Source of the DNA: Lachnospiraceae bacterium UBA1721 | GTDB lineage: Bacteria > Bacillota > Clostridia > Lachnospirales > Lachnospiraceae | DNA: 64,000 bases | Reading direction: 5' to 3' | NCBI GenBank assembly: GCA_002317155.1 | Contig: DCIR01000039.1 | Coordinates: 1 to 64,000, forward strand | Part shown: piece by piece, positions 31,173-38,827 of the stretch | Numbering within the stretch: position 1 is the stretch's first letter | How the letters are laid out: each line of letters starts with the position of its first letter | Position numbers and translations under genes: made by a program | Notes under the pieces: generated by a model | Database searches by the model: none | Seen by the model: the letters and a program-made list of their open reading frames with translations, nothing else | Told to the model about the DNA's origin: nothing

Positions 31173-31488
31173 GCTCCATGTATAAGCAAAAATATAAGCC
31201 ACGAAGTGGCGGATGGCGCGAAAGCGACATATTTTTGTGCATACAATGGAGCAGACCGGATGGATTTGTTGTAAGGTGGAGTGCCCAATGTATAAGCAAA
31301 AGCGTCAGCCACGAAGTGGCGGGTTACGCGAAGCGGAACGCTTTTGTGCATACATTGAGCACACTGAGTTGGTTTAGTACATAGGAACTGTATAAGCAAA
31401 AATATAAGCCACGAAGTGGCGGGTTACGCAAAGCGGAACGCTTTTGTGCATACATTGAGCACACTGAGTTGGTTTAGTACATAGGAGG
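31173..31488. repeat. Three tandem copies of a 100-110 bp cruciform-like element
   Basis: Units start with TGTATAAGCAAAA at 31179, 31289 and 31389 (periods 110 and 100 bp) and end their fold with TTTTGTGCATACA. Each unit has two internal hairpins, GCCAC-GAA-GTGGC and CGC-GAAA-GCG (or CGC-GAA/AAA-GCG). The outer arms pair with each other. Copies 1 and 2 differ in paired positions on both arms (AAAAATAT/ATATTTTT against AAAAGCGT/ACGCTTTT; GCTCCA/TGGAGC against GTGC..CAA/TTG.GCAC), so the fold is kept by compensating changes. Copy 3 has the left arm of copy 1 and the right arm of copy 2. Positions 31308-31386 and 31408-31486 differ at one base. No protein is supported here. Confidence 0.85.
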
Positions 31489-31871
31489 AGCATTTTGGCT
31501 GAAAATATATATTTTGTTATGAAAATAGCCAAAGTAGTTAGTGATGAGGGGAAAAGTGGGTGTAAACGTAAGAAATATAGCTATTTCAGCCGATTCCAAA
31601 TTGACATTGGCTGAAACATGCAAAAAGAAGTTAAATTCACCCAAACGGAGTATCACATTAATTGTCCACTTCATTTGCGCAATAAGTCGGTATTACCAAT
31701 ACGCTTTATATGCTACGATATATCAATATTAATGCAAGTGCTTATTAGCATTAATTGAATTAAATAGTATTAATTAGAATTAATTATATGTTTCATGACA
31801 TTAATGAGGATATCATAAACACTAATATACAAACAAGAAATATATAAATCACTAACATGGAGGATTAAGTA
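31489..31871. other. Non-coding stretch with inverted GGCTGAAA motifs
   Basis: I support no gene here; a 63-codon frame at 31541 has no ribosome binding site or family look. The stretch holds TTTGGCT/AGCCAAA (about 31495-31529) and TTTCAGCC/GGCTGAAA (about 31585-31616) inverted repeats. It then becomes AT-rich with several ATTAATT words (31740-31800) before the Shine-Dalgarno GGAGG at 31860. The promoter for the next gene is probably in the AT-rich part. Confidence 0.4.
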
Positions 31872-32438
31872 ATGAAAGTAACAGTATTATGGTCAAGCCC
31901 TAACAGTGATGGACTAACTAACAGCGCTGCAACCAGTTTTATGAATGGACTCAGGAAGGCAGGAGCTGAGGTTAATGAAATTTGGTTGAATAAAAAGAAA
32001 ATCAATCATTGTATTGCCTGTGGCAACGGATGGGGAACCTGTAAAGCGGATGGAGTATGTGCGCTTAAGGATGATTTCGCAGAAGTTTATCAGGAACTTG
32101 TTGATTCGGATGGAATAGTATTTGTATCAGCAGTTTACTGGTCAGATATGACAGAGTGCATGAAGGCATTTATCGACAGACTTAGAAGATGTGAAGCTAC
32201 CAAGAATCATTTCCTTTCAGAAAAAAGATGCATTCTTATGGCATGTGCGGGCGGAACCGGAAGAGGAACCCTTGAATGCCTGCATCAGATGGAAATGGCA
32301 CTCACCCATATGAACATGAGAGCATATGATAGAATTCCGGTTATAAGATATAACTCGGAGTATGTACTTCCTAACTTGGAAAAAGCCGGGGAGGTATATG
32401 TTGATAAGCTTACAAACGGATTTAATATGTATTATTAA
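31872..32438 (+). CDS. Flavodoxin-fold NAD(P)H-dependent FMN reductase-like protein
   Basis: The 188-residue protein has the N-terminal phosphate-loop pattern VLWSSPNSDGLTNSAA and the cysteine segment INHCIACGNGWGTCKADGVC. It continues with FVSAVYWSDMTECMKAFIDRL, where family members bind FMN, and MACAGGTGRG. These match multimeric flavodoxin/WrbA-like oxidoreductases of anaerobes. The four Cys could take part in redox. GGAGG precedes the start, and an esterase-like gene follows 12 bp later. Confidence 0.85.
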   Translation: MKVTVLWSSPNSDGLTNSAATSFMNGLRKAGAEVNEIWLNKKKINHCIACGNGWGTCKADGVCALKDDFAEVYQELVDSDGIVFVSAVYWSDMTECMKAFIDRLRRCEATKNHFLSEKRCILMACAGGTGRGTLECLHQMEMALTHMNMRAYDRIPVIRYNSEYVLPNLEKAGEVYVDKLTNGFNMYY

Positions 32439-32449
32439 GGATAGAAGTT

Positions 32450-33004
32450 ATGTCTAAACTGGCAGTTATTTTTCCGGGCATCGGATACCATTGTGATAAG
32501 CCGCTTTTATATTACGGAAGGGATGTGGCAATGGAGTCCGGCTGCGAAAAATATATAAATATTTCTTATGATTTTCCCAAGGTGGATATAAACGACAAAG
32601 AAGCTACAATAGAGGCATCAAAGCAGGTTTTGACGCAGGTTGAAAAACAACTGATTGATGTAGATTGGTCTGCGTATGATGAGGTTGTGTTTATTGCCAA
32701 AAGTATCGGAACTGTAATGGCAAATGCATATGCTTCGGTACATGAACTAAAGAATGTAAAACTTGTACTACTGACACCACTGGTATATACTTATCAGTGG
32801 AGACCTAATAATGCTATTGCGTTTATAGGAACCAAGGACAAATTCAGTTCAGCAGAGAGCATAATAGATTTGTCTGATATAAATGGGGTACCACTTTCTG
32901 TATATGAGGGAGTAAACCATTCGTTGGAGTGTGATGATACCTTCAGAAATCTCGAGGTTATTAATGATGTTATGAAGAAAATCAGCGACTTCCTATGTTT
33001 TTAG
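32450..33004 (+). CDS. Small alpha/beta-hydrolase-like protein
   Basis: The 184-residue protein starts KLAVIFPGIGYHCDKPLLYY. FIAKSIGTVMANAYA has the shape of a nucleophile elbow with Ser near 84. IAFIGTKDKFSS may carry the acid, and VYEGVNHSLECDDTF the catalytic histidine. It is short for the family and has no signal peptide. It is probably co-transcribed with the flavodoxin-like gene. The substrate is unknown. Confidence 0.7.
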   Translation: MSKLAVIFPGIGYHCDKPLLYYGRDVAMESGCEKYINISYDFPKVDINDKEATIEASKQVLTQVEKQLIDVDWSAYDEVVFIAKSIGTVMANAYASVHELKNVKLVLLTPLVYTYQWRPNNAIAFIGTKDKFSSAESIIDLSDINGVPLSVYEGVNHSLECDDTFRNLEVINDVMKKISDFLCF

Positions 33005-33048
33005 TACAGAAATGATGTGCCTAAAAATTTATCTATTTTGGAGGCAAA

Positions 33049-34524
33049 ATGAGAGAAAAACATTTAATCAGAACCAATAAGCTTATTTTTATTGTGCACT
33101 TAGTAACCACGATTTTTGCTACTATCGGATTGATATCGCAATTGATGTCGGAAAAAGATATGGCGATATATAGGAGCATTGTTCCTATAGGAGTGATCCT
33201 TGGTGGATTTGTTATTTCACTAATCTTTTATATAAAGAATAAGAAAACATTAACATATGCCAAAGTTGTAGGTGTTGCCTTTTCAGCAGCATATTTTTGT
33301 ATGATGATTTTGGGTGCGTCAAATGCAACATTCCCGTATATGCTTCCCTTTTTGGTGGTTTTCATTTTCACATTAGAGAAGAGTACAATCATTGTGCCGC
33401 TTGCTGTTAATGTGGTAACCAACATTGCTCGTGTGATTATGTCATTTGCTACTGCAGAAGACAAGCAGTCTGTGATAGAGTCTTGCAGTATTGAGATAAT
33501 CATCACGGTTTTGACCACTATTTTAGTTATTTTTGGTTTGCGCGTTTTAAGGAACTTCTTTGATGAATCTATTGGAGAAGTTACAGCTGTTTCAGACCAG
33601 AATAAACTGATTACAGATAAGATTGTCGATGTAGCCGGTCATGTCGCAGATTATACGACTTCAATGGCGGGTGTATTAGATAATGTTTTGAAGTCTACTG
33701 AGAGCGTTAACGATTCTATGACAGACATAAGCGGCGGTATGGATAACACTGCTGAAGCAATCGTTGAACAGACTATTCAGACCGGAGAGATTCAGACAGT
33801 TATTGATGATACATATGAAGGAACACTGCTTGTAAACGATATTGCGGCTCAAGCAAAAACAGCATTGGATGAAGGCAATCAGGCTATCAGCAATCTGTTC
33901 CGCCAGGTTGAAGTTACAATGAATGAGTCAGCACAGATGCGTGAAGCAGCAGCTATGTTACAGGGAAAAACCGGTGAAGTTCATGGTATTACAAGTGTCA
34001 TCCTTGGTATATCTGAGCAGACCAATTTGCTTGCGTTAAACGCTTCAATCGAGGCTGCAAGAGCCGGTGAAGCAGGCAGAGGCTTTGCTGTAGTAGCAGA
34101 TGAGATTCGTAATCTTGCAGATCAGACAAGATTTGAGACAGAGCGTATTTCAACATTGATTGATGAACTTTCAATGTACTCAGATCAGGTAGGTAAGAGT
34201 GTAGAAGCAAGTGTTGAATCTTCAAAAGAGGAAAATGATTGTGCTCAGGTTGCATCTGAGAAATTAGATGAAATTAATGAGAAGATGAACTTGTTATCAA
34301 CTGAAATAACAGAGATTCAAAATAGAGTAAATAACTTGCGAAATGCAAATACATTGATTGTAGATAATGTTAATACAATATCAGCTGCCAGCGAAGAGAT
34401 TACAGCAAGTGTTCATGAAGCCGGTAGCCTGACAGATAACAATATGAAGCAGTTGAGTGAGTTCTCTGGTATGATGGATGCTCTTATGGAAGATATTGAA
34501 ACATTAAAGGGTATGATTTCATAA
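33049..34524 (+). CDS. Methyl-accepting chemotaxis protein without HAMP domain
   Basis: In this 491-residue protein, residues 10-175 hold about six membrane helices with only short loops, so sensing should be within the membrane. No HAMP domain is obvious between the last helix and the signalling coil. The MCP signalling hairpin is intact: GISEQTNLLALNASIEAARAGEAGRGFAVVADEIRNLA, here broken for length as LLALNASIEAARAGEAGRGF. AGGCAAA precedes the start. No chemotaxis partners are encoded in the window. Confidence 0.9.
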   Translation: MREKHLIRTNKLIFIVHLVTTIFATIGLISQLMSEKDMAIYRSIVPIGVILGGFVISLIFYIKNKKTLTYAKVVGVAFSAAYFCMMILGASNATFPYMLPFLVVFIFTLEKSTIIVPLAVNVVTNIARVIMSFATAEDKQSVIESCSIEIIITVLTTILVIFGLRVLRNFFDESIGEVTAVSDQNKLITDKIVDVAGHVADYTTSMAGVLDNVLKSTESVNDSMTDISGGMDNTAEAIVEQTIQTGEIQTVIDDTYEGTLLVNDIAAQAKTALDEGNQAISNLFRQVEVTMNESAQMREAAAMLQGKTGEVHGITSVILGISEQTNLLALNASIEAARAGEAGRGFAVVADEIRNLADQTRFETERISTLIDELSMYSDQVGKSVEASVESSKEENDCAQVASEKLDEINEKMNLLSTEITEIQNRVNNLRNANTLIVDNVNTISAASEEITASVHEAGSLTDNNMKQLSEFSGMMDALMEDIETLKGMIS

Positions 34525-34556
34525 AAGGGAAGGATTTAATAATAGGATTTGTCTAA

Positions 34557-35354
34557 TTAGAAGAATCCAAGTTTTTTAAGTGCATTTGCAATTCCATTGT
34601 CGCTTGCGTTAGTAGTAACGTGAGCGACTTTTTCTTTTAAATCAGCAGGTTCGCTGTTGCCCATTGCAACGCTGTTTGGTACATACTCGAGCATCGATAA
34701 ATCATTGTTGCTGTCACCAAAGGCATAAGCAGCTTCAAGTGGAAGATTATAGTAGTCGAGTACATATTGAATACCGGTAGCTTTGCTGTAACCCTTGGGA
34801 ACAAATTCTTTGAAAGTATCACTGCGGTTGATGCACTCAAACCATTCGTCGGATACAGTTCTTACTTTGGCCAGCTGCTCCTGGTCTTTATACCAGAATA
34901 CGAACTTATCGCAGGTAAATGACGGATCATCAATATTGATATTCATAGGATAACCTTTATCCTTGAATGATTTGTCCTGGCGTATTGCAGTCGGATGGGT
35001 GAGGGGATGAGAGTAGTCAAACATTACCATGTAACGTGACTCGAGAAGTAAATCAACCTGAGCCTTGCGTGCAATATCTATTATTTTGTGAATTCTGTCA
35101 GCTGGCTGAGTAACATACAAGGGACTGTCATTACCGATTACAATGTGAGTACCGCAGCCACATACATATCCATCAAATCCGACTTCGCGAAATCTGGGCT
35201 CGACATTTTGAAAACATCTGCCGGTATTCAGGAACATAAGATTACCATTTTCACGCGCCATGCGTATAGCTTCACGCGCGCTGTCAGGGACTGAACCGTC
35301 AATTTCAGATGTAAGTGTGCCGTCTATATCAAAGAATGCAATTTTTCTATTCAT
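34557..35354 (-). CDS. Cof-type HAD phosphatase
   Basis: ATG 35354 follows AAGGAA by ten bases; a GTG three bases upstream could also serve. The 265-residue protein has motif I FFDIDGTLTS, motif II LNTGRC, a lysine in PKGYSKATGIQYVLDYY and motif IV AFGDSNNDLSMLEY, with the C2-type cap of Cof/YbiV-like enzymes. They dephosphorylate sugar phosphates or cofactors. It is convergent with the chemoreceptor. A second Cof-type paralogue is at 45283. Confidence 0.92.
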   Translation of the reverse strand: MNRKIAFFDIDGTLTSEIDGSVPDSAREAIRMARENGNLMFLNTGRCFQNVEPRFREVGFDGYVCGCGTHIVIGNDSPLYVTQPADRIHKIIDIARKAQVDLLLESRYMVMFDYSHPLTHPTAIRQDKSFKDKGYPMNINIDDPSFTCDKFVFWYKDQEQLAKVRTVSDEWFECINRSDTFKEFVPKGYSKATGIQYVLDYYNLPLEAAYAFGDSNNDLSMLEYVPNSVAMGNSEPADLKEKVAHVTTNASDNGIANALKKLGFF

Positions 35355-35522
35355 CACTATTGTTTCCTTATGAGTTACTTAGCATACATTTTTTATATGA
35401 TAACAGAAGACAATGAGTGAGTGATAGCGACAATATGACAATTATGTATAGGGTAATACTTGTGTATTTGTTAAAATATACTTCGGATTATAGGGCGAAA
35501 TATAGGTGAAAAGAATTAGCAA

Positions 35523-35569
35523 AAGTCTTGATATAGGAGATGCCGTTTGCTATTATTATCAAGGCTTAA
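35523..35569 (+). other. Hairpin upstream of the lectin lipoprotein gene
   Basis: AAGTCTTGATA pairs with TATCAAGGCTT around about 20 bases, followed by AAAATTTTAA. It may be part of the lipoprotein leader or a weak terminator. The surrounding 35355-35620 gap shows no gene. Confidence 0.35.
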
Positions 35570-35620
35570 AATTTTAACTTGAATACGATTACAAATAAGT
35601 AATCGAAACGGAGGATGATT

Positions 35621-36322
35621 ATGAAAAAGAAGATTTTTGCAATGATGATGCTTTCAGTACTTGCATTCAGCATGACTGCTTGTAGCGTTGAGGATGTACT
35701 TAGTCCTAATGTAACAAAAGAAGCAGACGATGATGATGACGATGAAGACAAGTCTGATAAGAAAAAGAAGGATAAAGACAAGGACGATAAGGACGATAAG
35801 AACAACGCTGCAGTAGCAGGAAGTGCTCAGGCATCTGAAGGAGAAGCAGAATCTACAGTTGTAACAAACCTTGATGAGAATGCTGTTGAGTATAACGGAC
35901 ATCATTACATGGTATATACTACCACTCAGAACTGGCTTAATGTTAAGAACGCTTGCGAGGTAAAGGGCGGACATCTTGTTGTTATTAACAGTGCTGAGGA
36001 GCAGCAGTTTGTATTTAATCTCACTCAGGGTGTTGACAGAACCTATTTCTGGATTGGTCTTGCTGATGATGATACAAACAATACCTATGAATGGGTAGAT
36101 GGTTCAGCAGCTTCATATACTAACTGGGATAACGAGCAGCCTGACTGCTATGGCGGAACAGAGCACTACGTAATGTTCCCTAATCAGGAAGTGATTTACA
36201 GTAACGAAGCAGAAGGTTGGAGCTGGAGTCAGGAGGCAGGTAAGTGGAGTGATGTTCCTCTTGATGGATCAGCTGAGTTCGATCTTAATAAATTTGCATA
36301 TATCTGTGAGTGGGATTATTAA
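35621..36322 (+). CDS. Surface lipoprotein with C-type lectin-like domain
   Basis: ATG 35621 is correctly spaced from GGAGG; ATG 35615 touches it. The 233-residue protein has a signal peptide and lipobox (LAFSMTAC), then a run of about 30 Asp/Lys residues (DDDDDDEDKSDKKKKDKDK), a spacer and a C-type lectin fold. NWLNVKNACEVKGGHLVVINS, FWIGLADD, YEWVDGS and TNWDNEQPD are the fold's hallmarks. It is lipid-anchored outside the cell, probably binding carbohydrate or protein. The Ca2+ site (NEQPD) is plausible. Confidence 0.88.
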   Translation: MKKKIFAMMMLSVLAFSMTACSVEDVLSPNVTKEADDDDDDEDKSDKKKKDKDKDDKDDKNNAAVAGSAQASEGEAESTVVTNLDENAVEYNGHHYMVYTTTQNWLNVKNACEVKGGHLVVINSAEEQQFVFNLTQGVDRTYFWIGLADDDTNNTYEWVDGSAASYTNWDNEQPDCYGGTEHYVMFPNQEVIYSNEAEGWSWSQEAGKWSDVPLDGSAEFDLNKFAYICEWDY

Positions 36323-36382
36323 TTCGGATTAATGGTACTAATCAGATTAGCAAATACCTTTAATAAAAGTTCCATTTAACTA

Positions 36383-36411
36383 TTGACATATGTGTCAAAA
36401 AGGAATAATGT
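36383..36411 (+). promoter_or_regulatory. Promoter of the rimP-nusA-infB operon
   Basis: Consensus TTGACA (36383-36388), a 17-bp spacer and TAATGT (36406-36411). The start is expected near 36418. Confidence 0.7.
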
Positions 36412-36425
36412 AATTAAAGTAAATT

Positions 36426-36974
36426 ATGGTAACTAGTGTAAGAGTGGCTCACGGGTCACTCTTACGTTGTTATTATAAGGTTTTAGATAATAATGGAGGT
36501 TACAGATGTCTCAGAGTAGAAGATTATGAGATTAAGACTGAAGAAATTCTTAAGCCAATCGCCGAGGCGAACGGAGTAAGAATTTATGATGTCGAGTATG
36601 TGAAAGAAGGCAGTGATTATTATCTCAGATCATATATCGATAAGGACGGCGGTGTTACTATCGATGATTGTGAAGTGGTAAGCAGATTGCTTAACGAGGA
36701 ACTTGATAAGGCTGATTTTATTGCTGATTCCTATATTATGGAAGTATCAAGTCCCGGACTTGGAAGAACCTTGAAAAAGGATCGCCATTTTGAATACTGC
36801 ATCGGAGAGGATGTAGAGATTAAGTTGTTCAAGCCTTTGGATGGCTGTAAGGATTACGAAGGATGCCTTAAGGCATTTGACAAAGATACCATTACAGTAT
36901 CTACCGAGAGTGGTGAGGATAAGGTGTTTGTGCGTAAGGATATCGCTATTGTACGACTTGCACTGGATTTTTAA
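36426..36974 (+). CDS. rimP: Ribosome maturation factor RimP, with an apparent frameshift at the expected start
   Basis: The open frame from 36426 encodes RimP from about residue 30 on: VEDYEIKTEEILKPIAEANG, IYDVEYVKEGSDYYLRSYID, IDDCEVVSRLLNEEL, MEVSSPGLGRTLKKDRHF and a C-terminal SH3-like domain. RimP helps assemble the 30S subunit. The only good initiation site, GGAGG (36495-36499) then ATG 36506, is out of frame and reaches a stop after seven codons. Removing one C near 36510-36512 would give M-S-R-V-E-D-Y-E, like other RimP N-termini. The upstream in-frame ATG 36426 has no Shine-Dalgarno and precedes the leader hairpin. Either a sequence error, a mutation or unusual initiation explains this. 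Confidence 0.8.
   Translation: MVTSVRVAHGSLLRCYYKVLDNNGGYRCLRVEDYEIKTEEILKPIAEANGVRIYDVEYVKEGSDYYLRSYIDKDGGVTIDDCEVVSRLLNEELDKADFIADSYIMEVSSPGLGRTLKKDRHFEYCIGEDVEIKLFKPLDGCKDYEGCLKAFDKDTITVSTESGEDKVFVRKDIAIVRLALDF
36438..36465 (+). other. Hairpin in the rimP operon leader
   Basis: GTAAGAGTG (36438-36446) pairs perfectly with CACTCTTAC (36457-36465) around a 10-nt loop. It lies between the promoter and the Shine-Dalgarno at 36495-36499. Confidence 0.7.
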
Positions 36975-37073
36975 CTGATAACAATATTCCCTGTGGGAGA
37001 TTGAATTGCTCGAAAGAGCCTAATAAACGATTTCTGTTAAAACTAAATATAAATGGAGGAAAAAAGAAAAATC

Positions 37074-38210
37074 ATGAACACAGAACTGATGGAAGTACTT
37101 GGAATTTTGGAGAAGGAGAAAGGTATCAGCCGCGAGGTTATGCTCGATGCAATCGAGAATTCACTTATGCAGGCATGTGAGAAAAACTTCGGAACCAATG
37201 CTAATGTACACGTAGAGATGAACCGCGAGACTTGCGATTATGTTGTATACGCAGAGAAGACTGTTGTAGAGTTTGAGGATGACGTAATGGATCCTGCTGA
37301 GGATATCAGCCTTGCAGCAGCACAGAAGATTTCTAAGAATGCACAGATTGGTGATGTTGTTAATGTAGAGATTAATTCAAAGCAGTTCGGACGTATCGCT
37401 GCTATGAACGCTAAGCAGGTAATCGTTCAGAAGATTCGTGAGGAAGAGCGTAACGTAATCTTCAATCAGTATTTTGAAAAGGAAAAGAATGTTGTTACAG
37501 GTGTTGTTCAGCGTTATGTTGGTAAGAATGTAAGCATTAACCTTGGTAGCGCAGATGCAATCCTTGCTGAGAGCGAGATGGTAAAGGGTGAGACCTTCCG
37601 TCCCAATCAGAGAGTTAAGGTATATGTGCTTGATGTTAAGAGCGCAGCTAAAGGACCTCGTATCAATGTTAGCCGCACTCATCCGGAGCTTGTTAAGCGT
37701 CTTTTCGAGAGCGAAGTTACTGAGATCGCTGATGGAACCGTAGAGATTAAGAGCATCGCTCGTGAGGCAGGAAGCCGTACCAAGATTGCTGTATGGAGCA
37801 ACAATGAGAACGTTGATCCTGTAGGCGCATGCGTTGGTATGAACGGTGCGAGAGTTAATGCAATTGTAGATGAACTTAATGGTGAGAAGATTGACATCGT
37901 TAACTGGGACGAAGAACCCGGAAACCTTGTACAGAATGCACTTTCACCTGCAATGGTACTCGCTGTATTTGCAGATCCTGATGAGAAGACTGCAAAGGTA
38001 GTAGTTCCTGATGATCAGCTTTCACTTGCAATCGGTAAGGAAGGTCAGAACGCAAGACTTGCTGCAAAGCTTACCAATTACAAGATTGATATCAAGTCTG
38101 AGACTCAGGCAAAGGATGCACCCGGATTCCGTTATGAAGACTATCTTGATGATGGTGAGTATTATGAGGAAGATGGCGAGTATTACGAGGAAACTTCCAC
38201 TGAGGAGTAA
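37074..38210 (+). CDS. nusA: Transcription factor NusA
   Basis: The start is ATG 37074 (MNTELMEVLGILEKEKGISR) behind GGAGGAAAA; ATG 37053 lies on that site. The 378-residue protein has the N-terminal RNA-polymerase-binding domain, S1 domain (VTGVVQRYVGKNVSINLG) and two KH domains (GACVGMNGARVNAIVDELNGE; LAIGKEGQNARLAAKLTN). The end is an acidic tail with repeated GEYYEE words. It acts in pausing, termination and antitermination. It is second in the rimP operon. Confidence 0.97.
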   Translation: MNTELMEVLGILEKEKGISREVMLDAIENSLMQACEKNFGTNANVHVEMNRETCDYVVYAEKTVVEFEDDVMDPAEDISLAAAQKISKNAQIGDVVNVEINSKQFGRIAAMNAKQVIVQKIREEERNVIFNQYFEKEKNVVTGVVQRYVGKNVSINLGSADAILAESEMVKGETFRPNQRVKVYVLDVKSAAKGPRINVSRTHPELVKRLFESEVTEIADGTVEIKSIAREAGSRTKIAVWSNNENVDPVGACVGMNGARVNAIVDELNGEKIDIVNWDEEPGNLVQNALSPAMVLAVFADPDEKTAKVVVPDDQLSLAIGKEGQNARLAAKLTNYKIDIKSETQAKDAPGFRYEDYLDDGEYYEEDGEYYEETSTEE

Positions 38211-38215
38211 TTAGA

Positions 38216-38491
38216 ATGGCAAAAACAGTTCCTACAAGACAGTGTATCGGCTGTGGTGAAAAAAAGGAAAAAAGAGAATTGATCCGTGTGGTAAGAGATG
38301 CGGATGGCAACTATTCACTTGATGCTACCGGAAGAAAAAACGGAAGAGGTGCTTATCTTTGCCCCAATGCAGATTGCCTCAATAAGGCATGGAAGCGTAA
38401 AGGCATAGACAGTTCCTTTAAGGAAGCGGTTCCGGCATCTGTGTATGAGCAACTGAAAGGAGAGTTTGAAGAACTTGGATACAATAAGTAA
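38216..38491 (+). CDS. rnpM: YlxR/RnpM family RNA-binding protein
   Basis: The 91-residue protein has PTRQCIGCGEKKEKRELIRVV and GRGAYLCPNADCLNKAWKRKG, the YlxR signature with four cysteines. The family binds RNase P RNA in B. subtilis (RnpM) and may affect transcription. It starts six bases after nusA and overlaps ylxQ. Confidence 0.93.
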   Translation: MAKTVPTRQCIGCGEKKEKRELIRVVRDADGNYSLDATGRKNGRGAYLCPNADCLNKAWKRKGIDSSFKEAVPASVYEQLKGEFEELGYNK

Positions 38492-38783
38492 AATTCATTC
38501 GCTCTTAGGACTTGCAACAAGAGGAAGAAACCTCACCAGTGGCGAGTCGCAGGTGCTTGATGCTATCAGATCGGGAGAGGCTCAGCTGGTTATAGTTTCT
38601 CAGGACGCATCAGATAATACCAAAAAACTTTTTACAGATAAATGCAGCTACTATGAGATACCTATTAAGATTTGGGGAACACGCGAAGGGATAGGACATG
38701 CAATCGGCAAGGAACTCAGAGCTTCAATTGCAGTTCTTGAACCCGGTTTTGCCGAAAAAATCGCAAAACTCATGGAAGAATAA
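38466..38783 (+). CDS. ylxQ: L7Ae/L30e-family protein YlxQ
   Basis: The 105-residue protein matches the small L7Ae-like RNA-binding family: SKIHSLLGLATRGRNLTSGE, LVIVSQDASDNTKKLF and IWGTREGIGHAIGKELRA. It starts at TTG 38466 inside the end of rnpM behind AAAGGAGAG; TTG 38475 is the alternative. It belongs to the nusA-infB operon. Its role is kink-turn RNA binding (inferred from family). Confidence 0.88.
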   Translation: MKNLDTISKIHSLLGLATRGRNLTSGESQVLDAIRSGEAQLVIVSQDASDNTKKLFTDKCSYYEIPIKIWGTREGIGHAIGKELRASIAVLEPGFAEKIAKLMEE

Positions 38784-38827
38784 TCGAAAGGAGAAACGTC
38801 CGTTTAACGGTCATTTATAGATAAAAT

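Noticed and set aside
31173..31488. Tandem repeats considered as a CRISPR array
   Set aside because: Units are 100-110 bp, with no short identical repeats separated by unique spacers, and no cas genes are nearby.
31541..31732. 63-codon frame after the tandem elements
   Set aside because: No Shine-Dalgarno, no recognisable domain, and it crosses inverted repeats. It is treated as non-coding.
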